The position numbers were made by a program, and so were the translations under genes. This document shows positions 5,912-8,121 of a stretch of 8,121 nt of DNA, in pieces. The number at the start of each line of letters is the position of its first letter. The stretch's first letter is position 1. Source of the DNA: an uncultured Litoreibacter sp. (lineage in GTDB: Bacteria; Pseudomonadota; Alphaproteobacteria; Rhodobacterales; Rhodobacteraceae); assembly GCA_937928335.1 (NCBI GenBank), contig CALFWN010000105.1:1-8121 (forward strand). Reading direction: 5' to 3'. The notes under the pieces are model-generated. The model was not told the origin of the DNA and ran no database searches. It worked only from the letters and a program-made list of their open reading frames with translations.

Positions 5912-5968
5912 CTGGAGATCTCCTCATTTTTGGCTCACCCCGAAAGATAGGGGCTCTGGGCGAAATTA

Positions 5969-7213
5969 CTACTCTGCGGGGGCTGTGGCGCGATGGGTGA
6001 AGATCGTCTCCTGGCCTTTGACCGGATTGCGCGGGATCAGCATGGACAAGGCCAATGAGGTCAGCGCCATGCCTGCGGCGAGAACGAAGACGCTGATCTG
6101 ACTGACGATCCACAGATACCCCAGAAGCGCAGGCAGAAAGACCGCCGCGATATGGTTGATGGTAAAGGCCACGGCGGCGGTGGGGGCGATATCTGCCGGG
6201 TCCGCGATCTTCTGGAAATAGGTCTTGATGGCGAAGGCCATCGAGAAAAACATATGGTTGAGCACGTAAAGCGCGGCCCCCACCATGACGCCCCAGCCAA
6301 AGTAGTAAATCCCGCCATAGGCCAGAAACACCAGACTCAGGCCGGTATATTCGATCACCAGCATATTGCGTTCGCCGTAGCGGTGGATGGCACGGCCAAT
6401 GAACGGCGCGATGACCATATTGGCCACGTAATTGATCAAGAACAGCGAGGTGACCTCATGCACCTCAAAGTTGAAATGCTCCACCATCATGAAGGCGGCA
6501 AAGACCATGAAGATTTGCCGCCGCGCGCCCGAGATGAATTGCAGCGCGTAGTAAAGCCAGTAGCGGCGGCGCAGCACCATTTTCTTGATCTGCGGCTCGG
6601 GCGCCTCGAATTGCGGGTAGAAGATCAGCGCGAAAATGGCGATGGCAACGGTGATGCCGCCGGAGGTCATGTAGACAAATTCATAACTCAGATCGAAGGT
6701 TTTCCATGTCAGCACCAGCGCCCCGTAGGCGATGAGCGACGCGAAAGAGCCCGCCGCGGTGAGCCAGCCCAGAAGCTGCGGGGCGCGGTCGATCTCGATC
6801 CATTGCAGCTGCAGTGACTGGTTGACCGTCTCGTAATAGTGAAACCCGATGGAGGAGATCAGGGTCAGCACCAGAATGCCGCCGAAGCTGGGGAAATAGG
6901 CCGTCAGCGCAGAGGCCCCGCCCAACAGGATCAGGGAGACCAGCCCGAGGACCTGCTCGCGGATAAAGATGATCAGGAAGATCACGCCGACCGCCAGAAA
7001 GCCCGGTATCTCGCGGATCGTGTGCAGCCAGCCGATTTCAACACCGGTGAAATTCGCAGCCTCCACCACGAAATTGTTCAACAGCGCGGCCCATGTGGCA
7101 AAGGCAATGGGCATGGCGAAAGCCATCAAAAACAACAGGAAGACCGGCTGCCGGTGGAAGGGCAATTCCCGTGCCTGCGCAAGCGGCAGCGTCCTGATAC
7201 TGTCTCCGATCAT
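5969..7213 (-). CDS. MFS transporter, 12 transmembrane helices, substrate unknown
   Basis: This 414-residue integral inner-membrane protein shows the 6+6 layout of the major facilitator superfamily. Helices lie at about 24-48, 67-84, 89-107, 110-128, 147-170, 182-199, then, after a charged cytoplasmic loop (200-216), at 217-243, 254-276, 285-304, 308-328, 345-369 and 372-393. The basic loop GRAIHRYGERN (273-283) is a relaxed version of the MFS loop 8-9 motif. The C-terminal tail (394-414) is polar. I cannot assign a substrate. GGTGGAG ends only one base before the ATG, unusually close, yet no better start is visible. It is divergent from the dehydrogenase gene across a 157-base gap and upstream of msrA. 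Confidence 0.85.
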   Translation of the reverse strand: MIGDSIRTLPLAQARELPFHRQPVFLLFLMAFAMPIAFATWAALLNNFVVEAANFTGVEIGWLHTIREIPGFLAVGVIFLIIFIREQVLGLVSLILLGGASALTAYFPSFGGILVLTLISSIGFHYYETVNQSLQLQWIEIDRAPQLLGWLTAAGSFASLIAYGALVLTWKTFDLSYEFVYMTSGGITVAIAIFALIFYPQFEAPEPQIKKMVLRRRYWLYYALQFISGARRQIFMVFAAFMMVEHFNFEVHEVTSLFLINYVANMVIAPFIGRAIHRYGERNMLVIEYTGLSLVFLAYGGIYYFGWGVMVGAALYVLNHMFFSMAFAIKTYFQKIADPADIAPTAAVAFTINHIAAVFLPALLGYLWIVSQISVFVLAAGMALTSLALSMLIPRNPVKGQETIFTHRATAPAE

Positions 7214-7370
7214 GCTCCACCGTTACGCCTCTCTGAGCGCAAAGGCGAGCGCTATTGATGCAGCCCTCCGGAAAGTGAGCAGCCCGTATTGATCCGGGCC
7301 GCCGCCGCATTAAGTTCCGCCAAAACCAACCAAAAAGAAACGATACGACAAGACCAAGGGACTGACTAAA
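7214..7370. other. Divergent intergenic region between transporter and dehydrogenase genes
   Basis: Both leftward and rightward promoters should lie in these 157 bases, but I find no convincing -35/-10 pair for either. TATTGAT occurs twice in the same orientation, at 7253-7259 and 7287-7293. The right end (7318-7355) is A-rich and C-spaced on the plus strand and leads to AAGGGA (7356-7361), a usable ribosome binding site 9 bases before the dehydrogenase ATG. Confidence 0.5.
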
Positions 7371-8121
7371 ATGACTTCACTCGCCAATAAAACCGTGATC
7401 ATCACCGGCGCCAGCCGGGGTATCGGGGAGGCCACCGCCCGCCATTTTGCAACCGAAGGCGCACGGGTCGTGCTGCTGGCCCGCTCGAAAGACGAGGTCG
7501 AGCGCATCGCCGCCGAGATCACCCAGGCAGGCGGCAGCGCGCTTGGGCTGGGCTGCGACGTGGCGTGGTTTCACGACCTGCAATCAGCGATAGATATTGC
7601 GCAGGAGAATTTTGGCAGCGTGGATGTGTTGATCAACAATGCCGGGCTGATTGACCCGATTGCCCGGATCACCGACAGCGACCCGGAGGAATGGGGGCTG
7701 ATGGTCGATGTGAACCTCAAGGGCGTCTATCACGGCTACCGCGCCGCCCTGCCGGTGATGCAAAAGCAAGGCTCAGGCACAATCATCAACATCTCCTCGG
7801 GGGCCGCGACCGGGGCGCTGGAAGGCTGGAGCCATTATTGCGCGACCAAAGCCGCCGTCTTGGCGCTGACGCGCTGCGGACATAAGGAAATGGCAGAGCA
7901 TGGCATCCGTGTCATGGGGCTGTCGCCCGGCACCGTGGCCACGGAGATGCAGGTGCAGATCAAGCAAAGCGGCATCAACCCGGTCAGCCAGCTGCATCCC
8001 AACGTGCATATCCCCGCCAAATGGGTGGCGCAGGGTCTGGCCTATCTGTGCGGACCGGGTGGTGACGCATGGCTGGGGCAGGATTTCTCCCTCAAGACCG
8101 AGGAAGGCCGCGCGGCTTTGG
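7371..8121 (+). CDS. Short-chain dehydrogenase/reductase (SDR), partial at right edge
   Basis: The 250 residues visible before the window ends form a classical SDR Rossmann enzyme. The nucleotide-binding TGASRGIG (12-19) follows the first strand. Other motifs are D63 (adenine-ring contact, in CDV), NNAG (89-92), and the catalytic tetrad N115, S143, Y156 and K160 (YCATK, 156-160). SPGTVATEM (185-193) is the segment after the active site. R38 after the second strand hints at NADP(H), though this is not decisive. The substrate is unknown. The C-terminus (LGQDFSLKTEEGR, 235-247) lacks the usual VDGG ending of FabG-type reductases. No stop codon is reached, but the length suggests the end is close. 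The gene is divergent from the MFS transporter, and a shared role is possible but unproven. Confidence 0.93.
   Translation, partial: MTSLANKTVIITGASRGIGEATARHFATEGARVVLLARSKDEVERIAAEITQAGGSALGLGCDVAWFHDLQSAIDIAQENFGSVDVLINNAGLIDPIARITDSDPEEWGLMVDVNLKGVYHGYRAALPVMQKQGSGTIINISSGAATGALEGWSHYCATKAAVLALTRCGHKEMAEHGIRVMGLSPGTVATEMQVQIKQSGINPVSQLHPNVHIPAKWVAQGLAYLCGPGGDAWLGQDFSLKTEEGRAAL

Noticed and set aside
6152..6817. 221-codon plus-strand open frame, His/Asp/Gln-rich
   Set aside because: It is the antisense shadow of the transmembrane-helix-rich transporter. The hydrophobic pattern on the minus strand is clearly the real one.
7253..7293. TATTGAT repeated twice, considered as FNR/CRP-type sites
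   Set aside because: Neither copy has the inverted ATCAA partner at 4-base spacing. A 7-base repeat in 157 bases is weak.
1..8121. CRISPR array, toxin-antitoxin pair, insertion sequence, tRNA or phage module
   Set aside because: I found no regularly spaced repeats, terminal inverted repeats with a transposase, cloverleaf or phage-like gene. The content is core genome.

Overview
The window is a compact, GC-rich stretch of alphaproteobacterial chromosome, most likely Rhodobacteraceae. I infer this from the ruvC-ruvA-ruvB order, the strong GC bias at third codon positions, a small DUF1127 gene followed by a CCUCCC-loop hairpin, and a G-rich hairpin repeat of a type I remember as common in Rhodobacterales. 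Nearly all of it is ordinary core-genome content. I see no CRISPR array, tRNA, rRNA, transposase or phage gene.

Layout: bases 1-170 are AT-rich with no gene. From 3208 down to 171 on the minus strand runs a tight cluster: ruvC, ruvA (ATGA overlap), ruvB, and an exported protein of unknown role. The first three encode the Holliday-junction resolvase and branch-migration machine. The exported protein carries a C-terminal CxPHxC loop resembling the lysozyme inhibitor Ivy. Bases 3209-3542 form a divergent control region. It holds a degenerate LexA-type box and a 39-bp inverted repeat near ruvC, a CtrA-like half-site, and a 10-bp direct repeat upstream of the DUF1127 gene.

The plus-strand DUF1127 gene (3543-3734) is followed by two hairpins, the second being a strong bidirectional terminator. 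That terminator also serves the convergent minus-strand gene for a small single-pass membrane protein (3820-4173). Further minus-strand genes follow: prmA (ribosomal protein L11 methyltransferase), msrA (methionine sulfoxide reductase A), and a 12-helix MFS transporter. At the right edge a short-chain dehydrogenase is transcribed rightward, divergent from the transporter, and runs off the window.

The genes do not form one new system. The items most worth following are the DUF1127 gene with its CCUCCC-loop 3' UTR, which resembles the CcaF1/CcsR small-RNA arrangement of Rhodobacter, and the two-part secreted protein behind ruvB with an Ivy-like inhibitory loop.
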